DNA of 64,000 nt from Bedellia somnulentella (lineage: Eukaryota; Arthropoda; Insecta; Lepidoptera; Bedelliidae), in assembly GCA_963576735.1 (NCBI GenBank), contig OY755177.1, positions 14,818,001-14,882,000 of the forward strand, given 5' to 3'. The notes below the pieces were generated by a model, which saw only the letters and a list, made by a program, of their open reading frames with translations, did not search any database and had not been told where the DNA came from. Numbering within the stretch: position 1 is the stretch's first letter; the number at the start of each line of letters is the position of its first letter. Made by a program: the position numbers and the translations under genes. Below, one piece after another: positions 22,426 through 32,597 of the stretch.

Positions 22426-22784
22426 TATACAAAACTATCACTGGAATTTTGAAAATATAATATTCCAGCCTTAAGGGCGATAGTACGTTTATAGCAGTGT
22501 AACTAATGAAATATAGTTATTTGAAAAAGCACCCTCAGGACGTAACAAGGACGTAAAAAGTGGAATACAGTAGCAACTATGAAAATTTTATAAAACATAC
22601 CTATCATGCCTTCGATAAAACACCATGATGATATATTTTTAAAAAATGAACCGTATATTTTTAAACAATTTGGCGGAAAGTAATTTTCCTTACGAAGTTC
22701 GATAGTCAACAGAACATATTTTATTGACAAACTTAAGATATAATAACAACTTTAGATATTGATTGACCTTTGATGGAATAATCG

Positions 22785-23385
22785 CGAATAGTAAACCTCC
22801 TTTTTTTGAAGGCGGTAGAAAAAGAAAAAGGTTCTCATTTCGACTGAATGTTGCTTTGTTAATACATAAACAATTCATGATATTCTTGCTAAGATAATCA
22901 AAATTTCAGACACTAGGATTCCAGCCGCATGCCAAACATGAAACAATTTGTAGTAGAAACATTCCCGTATCAATTTTCGAAGAAGAATTTTTCCTGTATT
23001 TTGTTGAGCAACTTTTTTTAGGGTTTCTTACTTAACGGTAAACACGGGGCCTTTCTACTAAGACTTTGCTGTCTATCTGTCTGTCTGTCACCAGGCTTTA
23101 TGTAATAAACGATGATAGCTAAAAGGTTGAAATTTTTACAGATTTTGTATCATTATTGCCGCTACAAAGACAAATACTAAAACCATAAAATAAAATAAAT
23201 ATAATTTAAAAACATAAAAAAATAAGATTTATTCTAGTACCTTGAGAGGGCATTAGATTGCGTTTCTTGTACGGCATAGGTCAAGCTAAAATCATGTATG
23301 CATTACATAATAACTTATTACTGTAAAGATAACGGTGCGGAACCCTTAATACGCGATCCAACTCGTACTTGGCCGGTTTTTGAGA
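22785..23385 (+). repeat. lepidopteran-type dispersed repeat, worn
   Basis: 'cacggggcctttctactaag', 'gtctgtctgtcaccaggct', 'attattgccgctacaaagac' and 'gcgatccaactcgtacttgg' followed by 'ccggttttt' occur in this order. I recognise this series from many moth and butterfly sequences, but cannot name the element. A 'ggtaaacctcctttttttga'-like piece at 22795 is related to the array at 58340-59125. Confidence 0.5.
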
Positions 23386-23757
23386 TGATAGTTATGTTAT
23401 CGGAGGACAAAGGCTAATTTGGTTCACGTTTGCAAATTTTACTGACAGTATCCCTTTCAGATGTGTAACGATATCGCAAAAAACATGAAATATGTAATTA
23501 AACTAACTATAAGAACGATGTAACTTAAAGTGCTAAAAGTGCTAACAGACGATCGAACATGTACGGCGCGCACCTGTTCGTGGTACGGGCCATACCAAAA
23601 ACGAACGTGTGTAGCGTGGTTCGCCGCACATAATAACGCGCTACGTACGTGGTACGCTCCGTACCAATCCGATCGTGTGGACGGCGCACCGCACCATTTT
23701 TCAGTCCAGTTGCCTTTGAGCTACCGTACGCGCAACACGTCGCGACATATTTCAATA

Positions 23758-23928
23758 ATGGATTCCGAGCAACAACGTAATGAAGATATTTTCAACACGG
23801 AGAAAAAAGCTATTATAAATTTATTACATTTATATAAAGACTTTCCATGTTTGTGGGATACGGCGCATACTCTGTATTGTAATATAACTCACAACAACAT
23901 GCTGAGTCAGGTGCTCTTTTGTTGCTGA
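23758..23928 (+). pseudogene. MADF-domain protein of Harbinger, N-terminal part
   Basis: Starts at ATG with 'MDSEQQRNEDIFNTEKKAII' and continues 'NLLHLYKDFPCLWDTAHTLY'. The L...Y...P.LW......Y spacing is the MADF pattern, a Myb-related DNA-binding domain found in the accessory protein of Harbinger transposons. The frame leaves the family pattern after about residue 45 and stops at 57. So only the first half of the domain is left. It lies 220 bp inside the left inverted repeat. Confidence 0.6.
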
Positions 23929-23999
23929 CGTAAGCTATGACATGAAAAGAAAACCAATTGTTGTTTTATTTGTTTGTTTTGTTTAATTTAATTTTACTT

Positions 24000-24843
24000 T
24001 TTTTTAAAATCAATTTTGTACTTTTTTTTGTAACGTATATGTTTTGTGTATTTTTTGTTAGTCAGCAACAAATAAAAATCTCTCTTTTCTTTTTTTAATA
24101 AAGAGGCATGAAACCAAGCATTTGAAATCCTTTTAGAAAATTGGAAGACAGTCACAGCTTCTCGCATAACTGTATCGGATTTAGATATATGTGGTTTCAC
24201 AAGATCTAACAATTTATGGTATGCTTCGGAACTCATTAGAAGATATATACGAAAATCTTCATCATCGAGATCTCTTATGAGATTCATATGACTGTATTGT
24301 TGTCTATTTCTGAGATAAAATTTTTCCCATTCTCTTCTTTTTTTTTGGGTTTGTGATGGCGATGTTGCAACAATACTTGCCACCACTAAGGCTGCGTCCC
24401 CAGTAGGCAAACTGTTAGCCGCCGACTAAGTTAGCGGCGTATCGGTTTAGTACGCCCTTCCATATATTTCAAATGGAGTGTTCACAGTTTGCTAGTTTTG
24501 CACTCACTGTACGCAGTTTGCAGCGTTACGCGCGCCGACTACCTTAGTGAGCGGCCGACTCCCACCAAAACCGGTTCCAGTCGGCGGCGGCGATTGGTTG
24601 TTCGCCGGGCGTAGTGACTCCGTTTGCTGCAAACTGATTACAACAAAAGTAAAGTGATAATTCAGTCGGTCGGCTAAACTCTTACAGTTTGCTTGCGACG
24701 CACGAAAATTGATTTGAGTCTGCAGCTAACTCAAATTTCAGTTCGCTGCAAATTTGCGGCTCACTCTGTCGGCGGCTAACAGTTTGCCTACTGGGGACGC
24801 AGCCTAATGCAAATTTGGCTTGTTTAGAGAGAATGGGCGGCAT
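24000..24843 (-). pseudogene. Harbinger transposase N-terminus, split by a MITE
   Basis: Minus-strand ATG at 24843 starts 'MPPILSKQAKFAL'. The frame is then interrupted by the MITE at 24390-24804 and resumes as 'VVASIVATSPSQTQKKRREW'. Next comes the family pattern 'MNLIRDLDDEDFRIYLLMSS', 'AYHKLLDLVKPHISKSDTVM' and REAV. The W..L, D...F..YL.M...F..LL.L..P.I.K.DT.MR order is the region before the DDE nuclease in PIF/Harbinger transposases. After 'REAVTVFQFS' the frame is unrelated and the catalytic DDE part is deleted. Not functional. Confidence 0.7.
24390..24804. mobile_element. MITE nested in Harbinger, 37-bp perfect TIRs
   Basis: The ends 'ggctgcgtccccagtaggca' plus 17 more bases are perfectly inverted at the other end ('ctactggggacgcagcc'). 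The target duplication TAA flanks it (24387-24389 and 24805-24807). TIR length and TAA duplication fit a Harbinger-type MITE. It lands inside the transposase coding region of the surrounding element. No coding capacity. Confidence 0.9.
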
Positions 24844-25019
24844 GTCGCGACGTCCTCACGCAGTGCTAGCCACAATACGACTGGCCATCTGGAGTTCAGT
24901 GAACCGCACGGTGCGATGGTGCGGGCCGCACAGTGCGATCGTCTGTAGGCTAGAGCGCACCGCACAGTGCGATGGTGCGCGTCGTACATGTTCGATCGTC
25001 TGTTAGCACTTTTAACGAT

Positions 25020-25200
25020 GGCGGTTGTGGTGTGACTCTTTACTACATACTCGTAGTATAAAACAATGTCGCTTTTTCTGTCTCTTTGTATGTTTAAATC
25101 TTAAAAACTGTGCAACGGATTTTGATGCGGTTTTTAAATAGATACAGTGACTGAAGAGGAATGTTTATATGTATAATAAAATGCAATAAATAGTAAGAAA
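25020..25200 (+). repeat. lepidopteran-type repeat ('tagtataaaacaatgtcgc')
   Basis: 'tcgtagtataaaacaatgtc', 'gtgcaacggattttgatgcg' and 'gtgactgaagaggaatgttt' are phrases I know from several lepidopteran genomes. A second copy is at 60487-60640. The element it belongs to is not identified. Confidence 0.5.
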
Positions 25201-25401
25201 AAAATTTAAGTTTTTAATGTGATGTCGTAATTGCATTTTTCCGTATTGCAAACGCAGGCTAAACCCTGCGAGATTTGAAGTATTGTACACATTGAAAGCG
25301 TCTACGTCTACAGAAAACTCTGCGATACGATATAGACATATACCAATATGTCTATCTCTTCTGGATACCCCATAATATTGTTTATTTGTCATTTAATAGC
25401 T

Positions 25402-25650
25402 GTGTAGTGTCGGCTTAGAATAGCACTACCCCATTTCTTCTGGTGGGTGTACGTAAGAGGCGACTAACGGACTTGGGGCTTTTTAATAGATTTTTGGGCG
25501 ATGCGGTTGGAGACCCATTACCAACAACCTTTATTCTACCATCTTTTCCCCACTCAACTTCCAAAAGTGGCTGTGGAATTTCTAATTTCTCAGCTCTGGC
25601 TACCCCTTTTAGGGATTTATAGCCGTGAGTATATGTATGTATGTATGTTG
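25402..25650 (+). repeat. Family T repeat, full length
   Basis: 'gctgtgtagtgtcggcttag' to 'agccgtgagtatatgtatgt'. Nearly the same as the copy at 18198-18450. Its 3' end lies 20 bp before an RTE tail. Confidence 0.92.
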
Positions 25651-25671
25651 TCTTTTACTTTTTATAAAGTG

Positions 25672-25851
25672 GTGAAAAGGATCTATAAAGCCAATGTGGA
25701 AGGTAATGTGAGTAGAGGATGACCACGGAGGACACACCTGGACTTAATAGAGTGTGTGCTCAAAAAGACGTCCTAAGTATGAAGAATAAAAGATCATGTA
25801 TTAAAAGATTGATGGATGTAAACGAAGCTAGAGAGGTTTGCCAGGATCGTC
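25672..25851 (+). pseudogene. RTE LINE tail, part 1 (interrupted)
   Basis: RTE C-terminal codons from 'aaagccaatgtggaaggtaa' to 'gaggtttgccaggatcgt', with an in-frame TGA and small deletions. It stops at the TAA repeat. The missing end (about 60 bases of coding plus 3' tail) reappears at 29819, after the Dong-type element. Confidence 0.85.
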
Positions 25852-25871
25852 TAATAATAATAATAATAATA
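25852..25871 (+). repeat. (TAA)n at 5' edge of the Dong-type LINE
   Basis: About seven TAA units. The matching TAA run at 29777-29793 is on the other side of the element. Dong of Bombyx mori is known to insert in TAA repeats. Confidence 0.85.
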
Positions 25872-26070
25872 GGCGTAGGGATGTGACGACCCCACCGCCC
25901 ATTGTTGGAATGGCAGGATGATATGTTTGCCATTCCGGCTTTGCAAATAGTCTGCGCTTGAGTTTGTAGGTGTTGACCGTGTCTACAAACTGGTCCCAGC
26001 GCTGAATAGGGTGACAACGGTCTCCCCGGGGCAAGTGAGTGAAACCCCGGGTGAATCTTCGCTCATCATA

Positions 26071-29000
26071 ATGGCAGACTGTAATAATGATGAGCGTATA
26101 GGGCCGCTTCCCTTGGGTGATCGAAGGGGCACGTCTGGAGCTGGGGCTGGACGTGGCAGCATGCGGTCCCCCAGCCGCCGCAGACCGGCCCGACCACCTG
26201 GCCGGTCTGCGCGACCACCTCAGCCACCAGATGGCTTGGCATCGGTTGGGACTGGGGCAACTCAGTCCCAGCAGTCGGTGCCCGCCGCTGGTGGAACAAG
26301 GCGCCGCATGGCATGGACGGTCGAAATGAATAGAAATGCCATGCGGGCCTATATTAGGGCCTCGGGTTCAAGAACTGGACGGACGGGTTATCGGGCAGCA
26401 ATGTACCGCGAATTTCTGCGGCTGGAGCCCAATTTGACCGTCACAGAACAAAACCTGGCGGATCGAGTTCGGTACATACAGCGCTCAGAACTTTTTAGCA
26501 CTACCGAACTCGAACAATTGCGACGCGAGGCTGTTCCCCCGCTAGACGAAGAGCCACCTTTGCAGGTTCTCCCTCCAGTCCCTGAACGGGAAGTACGGAG
26601 GGAGCCAATTGCTAACCTGCCGGATGTGGGTGGTGCGGAAAGCGATTGGGGAACAGTCTCCCTGGATTTGGATTTGGTGAGGAGCGCACTCGAAGAGACG
26701 ATCCTGGAATATCGCCAAGTGCCTCTGGAAAGGAGGCCAAGGCTGCCCCGAGTTCCTCTCAGCATCAAGGTTCGGGATGTCGTTGAGGCCGTCAATAACA
26801 TGCTGCCCTCATTTTTAGAGAGCAGCGTGGACCTTTGGGATACGGATTCAATTCTCTTTGGCGCCGCAATGACAGTTTGTCAATTTGTCGGCGTCAGGAT
26901 GCCGCCAACAAGAGCTGGTGGCTCCCGCCAGGCTGGCAGTACTAGTCCCAGGACTAGAACTAGACCAGCCTGGATGAGGCGGATTGAAAGCCGTATCACA
27001 AGGGCCAGGGTCCTCATCGGCAAACTGACCAGCTTCAGATCAGGCAACAATAGGCCGAGGGTGGTGCGCTTCGTCAGGGAGGCATTCCCTTGTGAGAATG
27101 TCTTTGACAACTCACCGGAGTTTGCCTGTAGACTGGTGGAGCGCATCGATGATCTGAAGCAGAAGATCGCTGCTTGGGGTAAGCGAATTAGGCGATATTC
27201 TGAAAGGGTAAAGAGGTACCAACAGAATCGTCTCTTCATGAGTGACCAGAAGAAGTTCTACAGAACTTTGGAGCGTCCCGATGTGGTTTCGACAGGTCAG
27301 CGACCGGAAAAAGCTGATGTAGTTGCCTTTTGGCGTGGGCTTTGGTCGCTGCCTGTTGATCACGAAGAGGGCCGATGGTTCGAGGCGGTCGAGGGAGCGT
27401 GCGAGCCCATAGCGCCCATGAACCCCGTCAACATATCCGAGGAGGATGTGGTGGCTGCTATCCGTAAGGCTCCGAACTGGAAAAGTCCGGGGCCGGACGG
27501 ATTGCACCATTACTGGTTGAAGGGGTTCACGCGCTGTCACGCTACTCTCGCCCGTCAGTTCCAAATCGCCCTCGAGAGTGGGACGCTCCCGAACTTCTTA
27601 ACTACTGGGGTCACTCATTTAGCTCCAAAGAGCGATGCTACCGCGGATCCATCACAATACCGCCCCATTACTTGTCTTTGTACAATTTACAAGACCTTGA
27701 CATCCGTTCTGAGCTCCAAGATTACTCAACACATTGTTGATAACAATGTGATATCTGGAGCTCAGAACGGATGTAGGGGCGGTAGTCGCGGTAGCAAGGA
27801 GCTACTCCTCATCGACGCGGTCGTAGGCCAACTGGTCAAACGCAACCGTCGGAACTTCTCCGCTGGCTGGATAGACTACAGGAAGGCGTTCGATTCGGTA
27901 CCTCATACATGGCTCATGAGGGTCCTCGAGCTGTACAAAATTGATAGTGCAGTTCGACACTTCCTCGGGCAATGTATGGGGTGCTGGAGAACGATCCTGA
28001 GTTTAGACGGTCAGCGGATGACGGATGCGGATGACCAAATTGATATAAGGCGAGGGATTTTCCAGGGCGATTGCCTGAGTCCAGTTTGGTTTTGCTTGGC
28101 CCTGAATCCTCTAAGTACACTCTTGGAGAATTCGGGGACAGGCTTTCAGTTTCGGAGAGGCGGACCACGCTTGCCTCATCTCCTTTACATGGATGACCTG
28201 AAGCTTTACGCCCCCACGGCTGACAGATTGGCGGAGCTACTGACGATCACTAATGATTTCAGTGGTTCCGTCAAGATGGAGCTCGGGGTCGATAAGTGTG
28301 CGGTCATTCATGTTGAGAAGGGGCATGTCGTGCACTCTGATGGTGTCGATGTCGGCACCAATCATTTGAGGGCACTCTCCGAGGCTGAAACATACCGGTA
28401 TCTGGGCATGTCACAAACCATCGGTGTGAAGGTGGCAGACGTGAAACAGGGTGTTTGCGAGGAGTTTTATGAACGCCTGAAAAGTGTGCTTAATAGCTAC
28501 TTGTCAGGCGTTAATAAAATCCGAGCCATTAACTCCTGGGTCATGCCTGTACTGATGTACACGTTTGGCGTGCTCAGATGGACTCAGTCCGAACTAGACG
28601 CTCTGGACAGACGAGTCCGCACGACGATGACCTCTCATCGAATGCATCATCCGAGGTCGTCGGTTATGAGATTGTATATCCCGCGGAAGTGTGGTGGTCG
28701 AGGCCTCTTGAGTGCCAAAACCATGCACAACCGCGAGGTATGCAACCTCAGAAACTATTTTTTGACGATGACGGATGATAGTATTCGGGGAGAGGTGGTC
28801 GCTAGTGATAAAGGACTGACTCCCTTATCGTTGGCCTCACAGGATTGGCGAACCCCGGAGGTACTTAGCACCTCTGATCGGGAGTCCGTATGGAAAGAGA
28901 AGGAGCTGCACGGGAGGTTTTACAAGGTACTTCACGAACCTTTCGTGGACCGTAAAGCCTCCCTGCATTGGCTGCGTTTCGGGGACCTCTTTGGGGAAAC

Positions 29001-29673
29001 CGAAGGTTTTGTCTGTGCAATACAGGACCAGGTTATCAAGACGCGGAACTATCGGAAATACATCCTAAAGGACGGTACCACAGACATCTGTCGAGCATGT
29101 GGCCGTCCCGGAGAGTCACTTAGGCATGTTATTTCCGGTTGTTCGGCTCTTGCTAACACTGAGTACTTGCACAGACACAACCAAGCAGCCAAAATCCTAC
29201 ATCAGGAGCTCGCTCTGAAATACGGACTCTTGCAACAGAGGCTGCCGTATTACAAGTATCTGCCGGAGCCAATCCTAGAAAACGACCGAGCCAAAATCTA
29301 TTGGGACCGATCCGTTATCACGGACAGGACTATTCTAGCGAATAAGCCTGATATCGTGGTATGGGATCGGTCGCAGTCGAGGGTATTTCTAGTGGATGTC
29401 ACTATCCCTCATGACGAGGGTCTCGTGAAAGCCGACACCGAGAAGCGTCGGAAATATCTCGATCTGGCTCACGAGATCACCGACATGTGGGGTGTGACTT
29501 CGACAGAAATAATCCCAATTGTTTTGTCCGCGAACGGGTTAATTCCAACCAGCCTCGCGACCAACTTGAGGCGGTTGGATTTCTGTGGCGTGTCGGTTCC
29601 AGCACAAATGCAGAAAGCGGTGCTGCTCGATACGGCTCGGATCGTCCGTCGGTTCTTGAACCTGACTCCCTGA
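26071..29673 (+). CDS. Dong/R4-type LINE polyprotein: RT plus restriction-like endonuclease
   Basis: First in-frame ATG at 26071 gives 1200 codons to TGA; the frame is open upstream to 26011 as well. A basic Arg/Pro/Gly-rich N-terminus is followed by a helix-rich, Myb-like stretch ('RRRMAWTVEMNRNAMRAYIR', ~75-95), a possible DNA-binding domain. RT begins near 'APNWKSPGPDGLHHYWLKG' (~470), with 'AGWIDYRKAFDSVPH' (~600), 'IFQGDCLSPVWFCLALNPL' (~670) and catalytic 'YMDDLKLYA' (~706). A CCHC knuckle, 'CRACGRPGESLRHVISGC', is at ~1007-1024. The restriction-like nuclease shows 'KPDIVVWD' and 'VFLVDVTIP' near 1091-1110. The RT, CCHC and PD-(D/E)xK order is that of R2/R4-type LINEs, and 'YMDD' with a TAA target points to Dong. 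It nicks DNA and reverse-transcribes at the nick. No stop or shift is seen. Confidence 0.9.
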   Translation: MADCNNDERIGPLPLGDRRGTSGAGAGRGSMRSPSRRRPARPPGRSARPPQPPDGLASVGTGATQSQQSVPAAGGTRRRMAWTVEMNRNAMRAYIRASGSRTGRTGYRAAMYREFLRLEPNLTVTEQNLADRVRYIQRSELFSTTELEQLRREAVPPLDEEPPLQVLPPVPEREVRREPIANLPDVGGAESDWGTVSLDLDLVRSALEETILEYRQVPLERRPRLPRVPLSIKVRDVVEAVNNMLPSFLESSVDLWDTDSILFGAAMTVCQFVGVRMPPTRAGGSRQAGSTSPRTRTRPAWMRRIESRITRARVLIGKLTSFRSGNNRPRVVRFVREAFPCENVFDNSPEFACRLVERIDDLKQKIAAWGKRIRRYSERVKRYQQNRLFMSDQKKFYRTLERPDVVSTGQRPEKADVVAFWRGLWSLPVDHEEGRWFEAVEGACEPIAPMNPVNISEEDVVAAIRKAPNWKSPGPDGLHHYWLKGFTRCHATLARQFQIALESGTLPNFLTTGVTHLAPKSDATADPSQYRPITCLCTIYKTLTSVLSSKITQHIVDNNVISGAQNGCRGGSRGSKELLLIDAVVGQLVKRNRRNFSAGWIDYRKAFDSVPHTWLMRVLELYKIDSAVRHFLGQCMGCWRTILSLDGQRMTDADDQIDIRRGIFQGDCLSPVWFCLALNPLSTLLENSGTGFQFRRGGPRLPHLLYMDDLKLYAPTADRLAELLTITNDFSGSVKMELGVDKCAVIHVEKGHVVHSDGVDVGTNHLRALSEAETYRYLGMSQTIGVKVADVKQGVCEEFYERLKSVLNSYLSGVNKIRAINSWVMPVLMYTFGVLRWTQSELDALDRRVRTTMTSHRMHHPRSSVMRLYIPRKCGGRGLLSAKTMHNREVCNLRNYFLTMTDDSIRGEVVASDKGLTPLSLASQDWRTPEVLSTSDRESVWKEKELHGRFYKVLHEPFVDRKASLHWLRFGDLFGETEGFVCAIQDQVIKTRNYRKYILKDGTTDICRACGRPGESLRHVISGCSALANTEYLHRHNQAAKILHQELALKYGLLQQRLPYYKYLPEPILENDRAKIYWDRSVITDRTILANKPDIVVWDRSQSRVFLVDVTIPHDEGLVKADTEKRRKYLDLAHEITDMWGVTSTEIIPIVLSANGLIPTSLATNLRRLDFCGVSVPAQMQKAVLLDTARIVRRFLNLTP

Positions 29674-29756
29674 CCCCGACCGACTGTTCTTTTGTCGGGG
29701 AGTACCGCCTCTCCCATTTCAAATTTATATTTTCTTTTTCGGCCATGGGAGAGGCG
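29674..29756 (+). promoter_or_regulatory. 3' UTR stem-loops of the Dong-type LINE
   Basis: Two hairpins right after the stop codon. First, CCCCGAC (29674-29680) pairs with GTCGGGG (29694-29700). Second, CGCCTCTCCCAT (29706-29717) pairs perfectly with ATGGGAGAGGCG (29745-29756) around a 27-nt loop. In R2-type LINEs the folded 3' UTR is what the RT recognises; the same role is inferred here. Confidence 0.7.
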
Positions 29757-29776
29757 AGGAACTAAAAGTAATGCCA

Positions 29777-29793
29777 AAATAATAATAATAAAC
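29777..29793 (+). repeat. (TAA)n at 3' edge of the Dong-type LINE
   Basis: 'aaaataataataataaac' closes the element. About 25 bases of unassigned DNA follow before the RTE tail resumes. Confidence 0.8.
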
Positions 29794-29818
29794 GTTTATT
29801 TTCAGAAAACTTGTTCCA

Positions 29819-29886
29819 TTGACGATCAATAGTCTCTGCCTACCCCAATGGGAAATAATGGCGTGAGTATATATATGTATGTATGT
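29819..29886 (+). pseudogene. RTE LINE tail, part 2
   Basis: 'gacgatcaatagtctctgcc', 'taccccaatgggaaataatg' and 'gcgtgagtatatatatgtat' are the RTE terminal codons and ATGT tail. They complete the piece interrupted at 25851. Confidence 0.85.
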
Positions 29887-30062
29887 TACTTTTAATAATA
29901 AATAAAAATTCGATTCTTCCCTTAAGAAGTTAAATAGGGGGTTTTTGAATGATTAAAAGTTCGATTCTAAATGACGCACATCTGAACTACAGAAAAGTTG
30001 CTGATGATGATTTGTCTTATCTTACGCAGACAAAGTTGCGCGCGTCAACTAGTATCTTATAT

Positions 30063-31130
30063 AACTAACTAGCTGACCCCACAGACTTCGTACTGTCAAA
30101 AGTGTAGACTTTCACGTCGTCAAACTGAAATATTTAACTGACCTGTTGAGGGTCTCTGTTATGCGATGAGAAAAAAGGTGTTTTTCATAGCGTCCTCACA
30201 ATTTTTTCACTTCATAAGTTTTAAGTTTATAAGTATAGTAGTTTCGGCTGAGCATTGATTCTTAGTCAGTTAGTCTATTTAACCATTGTTTAAGAAAATT
30301 TATTGATCTCTTCATTTTTCTGGGTTAAAAAGTGTCCTTTTGTGTTAATTAGATCATTATCTGGCTTCCTGTAAATTTGATTTTAAATGCGTTCTGTGAA
30401 TTAGTCTTCATTTAGCTACAAACACACAAACATCTAAACTTTCACATTTATAATATTAATAGGATTAGGCTTAAACATAAGCTTCTCGCGCAGGTGACCT
30501 CGCTCGCCGGCCAGCGCAGCGTCTTGTCTTGCGCTTCATGCACGCGTGTAAATTTTGTTACGGAGTAATTTTAAATTTGTATTATCTTCTAAGATGTTTA
30601 TTTAACTTAAGTGATGTCAAGCACAATTTTGTTCTCAATTAAATACTCTCAATCAACAACATATTTATTTGGATAAAGATTAATATTAGGTTGATAAAAC
30701 ATTATGGCAATTATGCGTTAAATTCGATCAAATTTATTTAAGTATAGTAAGTAGTAGTAGGTAGTAGTAGTAGTAGTAAGTAGTTATAGTAAGTGAAACT
30801 TAAAAGTTAGACATACACTGTCGCGGGCATTTTTTTAGATCATTTAAAGAGAAATAAATAATTCTTTAATACATTTTTTTTGGGTAACTTAAACCGTTTA
30901 CGCAGCGCACACAACGGAAGCCTTAGTATGAATAATTATCCCCGTTTTTGCAACATTATTCGCTGATAGTTTGCTCCTGTTAGTCGCAGCGTGATGATAT
31001 ATAGCCTAAAACCTTCCTCAATAAATGGACTATCCAACACAAAAAGAATTTTTCAATTTGATTGGGTAGTTCCTGAGATCCTAGCGTTCAAACAAACAAA
31101 CTCTTCAGCTTTATAATATTAGTATAGATT
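30063..31130 (+). repeat. composite of lepidopteran-type repeats
   Basis: Starts with 'actagctgaccccacagact' and ends with 'actcttcagctttataatat' plus 'tagtatagat'. A second similar end ('tttcacatttataatattaa') is at 30440. I know both ends from lepidopteran dispersed repeats, but not their class. No reading frame is present. Confidence 0.4.
30741..30787 (+). repeat. AGT-rich microsatellite
   Basis: Imperfect AGT/AAGT repeat ('gtagtaggtagtagtagtag'). Confidence 0.85.
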
Positions 31131-32590
31131 AGCTCAATTGTATTTGGCATTGGATTAGATACTAGCATGCATCATTTTAATCAATGATTTTGAATGAATC
31201 ACTCGATGCGTTCTTACGAAATAAAATAGCAAGTTTTATTATAAAACATTTTTTAATGGATGCAGCAATATTAGTATTAAAAGAAGTTTTCTCATCGTCT
31301 GTACTATTACAGTACACTACAATAACTTAAAAAAGTTTTAGTACCTCAAATCCAAGCAGTTTGCTTTTTGCCCGTACATGTTCCCGAGGGTGAGCGGAAT
31401 TTTGAAGCAGTTTTGTCCGCAGTAACTCAGCTGAAACCAAATAAAGTAATTAAATTAATAAGGTTAGTAGTACACTAATAAAGGAATTCTGGTATGAGCT
31501 ACGCCACGTAATAAAATACCTAGAACCTAGGCTAAGTAGTTAGACTCCTACTTTAGAAATTCCTAATTATAATTTATTGGTAATATTTTAAATCATTTAT
31601 TCATAGGATTTCTTTCGTGGCCTAGTTGGTAGGTGACTAGCTACTGCTCCAGAGTCCCGCTTAGTGCATTGTTCTATATAATGAATATTGTTTCTTAGTC
31701 TTGGTTGGATGTTATTTATATGTTTATTTTTAATAAAAATTTTCGTGGAATTAGTTAGGTCATCGTATGTTGCTAAGGGGTTAACTTTATCTGTGTATTT
31801 TTATTTCATTCAATTTATTTATCCTTATATATTTGTTCGCGTTTAGATTGTTCTCAATTGCGTTTAGATTATGCACCGGCATAATGGCAATTCTTCAAAT
31901 ATTTCACCGAAGAATTTCAATATTCCCTGAATTACTTTGAACTGCTGAAGGGAGTAATATGGATCTTGTATTTCGTTTAATTCATTAATGTTGAGGAAAA
32001 CGCTAGGAGAAAACACATGCATCATTGAGTTGCGTATGTGACGAGCTATTTAATACCCGCTTTGCGCATACGACGAAGAGCCATCAAATTTTCTCTGATT
32101 GTACAACTTTGTTTGTTGTTGGCAAATCATTACACGATACAGATTCATCGGCTAAACCTTAACGGAGAGGGAAACAAATTAATTCAATATTTTCACAGAA
32201 TGTGAAATATTGCTTTTATATGATGAATTGTATTAATTAAACCAAATTCTATTCGCTAGGTGCAAAGTAGGGGGTGGGGGAACTCGAATCGATCACAGCG
32301 CGCACTGTGGCAAAAAAAGGAACACTCGGCGGTTAATCAAGTGTAATTAAAATGATGGAAAATATTCATAGTACTATAAGCGACAAATAATGCCAAGTTT
32401 ATATATTTTCGCGTATCGGAAATGAAGGAAAAACACTCATCTGCAATATTTATACACATAGTGGCAAAGATATATGTGACTCTGAAGTTAAAACTGAAAT
32501 ATCAAGCGATTCGAAGATTATCAAGTTTGGCAAAAAAACCAAGCTCCAAGGATGTAATACTATTGTAAAGACTTTTGCTCATCAAGCAAC
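31131..32590. other. no gene seen; a worn tRNA-like SINE head
   Basis: Mostly AT-rich and unassigned. Near 31618-31680 'gtggcctagttggtaggtga' resembles a SINE A box, with no clear B box after it. Confidence 0.45.
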
Positions 32591-32597
32591 CTTTCTT

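Larger units (their letters stand above)
23534..25014. mobile_element. PIF/Harbinger transposon, internally deleted
   Basis: 41-bp terminal inverted repeats with one mismatch: 'taaaagtgctaacagacgat' at the left and the complement of it at 24983-25014. Inside are the start of a MADF-domain gene on the plus strand and the start of a Harbinger-type transposase gene on the minus strand, pointing at each other. PIF/Harbinger elements are known to carry two such genes. The middle, with the rest of both genes, is missing. The expected 3-bp TWA target duplication cannot be settled because TAA/TTA occurs at both edges. A 415-bp MITE is nested inside. Confidence 0.8.
25872..29776 (+). mobile_element. 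Dong/R4-clade non-LTR retrotransposon, apparently full length
   Basis: A ~3.9-kb unit with a ~200-bp 5' UTR ('ggcgtagggatgtgacgacc'), one long intact ORF and a 103-bp structured 3' UTR. TAA repeats flank both sides. GC content is clearly higher than the surroundings. It sits inside an RTE tail, splitting it. Order of events: the RTE inserted first, a TAA repeat arose or arrived, then this element. Confidence 0.85.

Noticed and set aside
23530..23757. Upstream extension of the MADF frame to 132 codons
   Set aside because: That part is inside or next to the inverted repeat and has no family resemblance; the ATG at 23758 starts the recognisable part.
27112..27564. Antisense 150-codon frame over the Dong-type ORF
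   Set aside because: Explained by GC-rich codon use on the sense strand; no domain.
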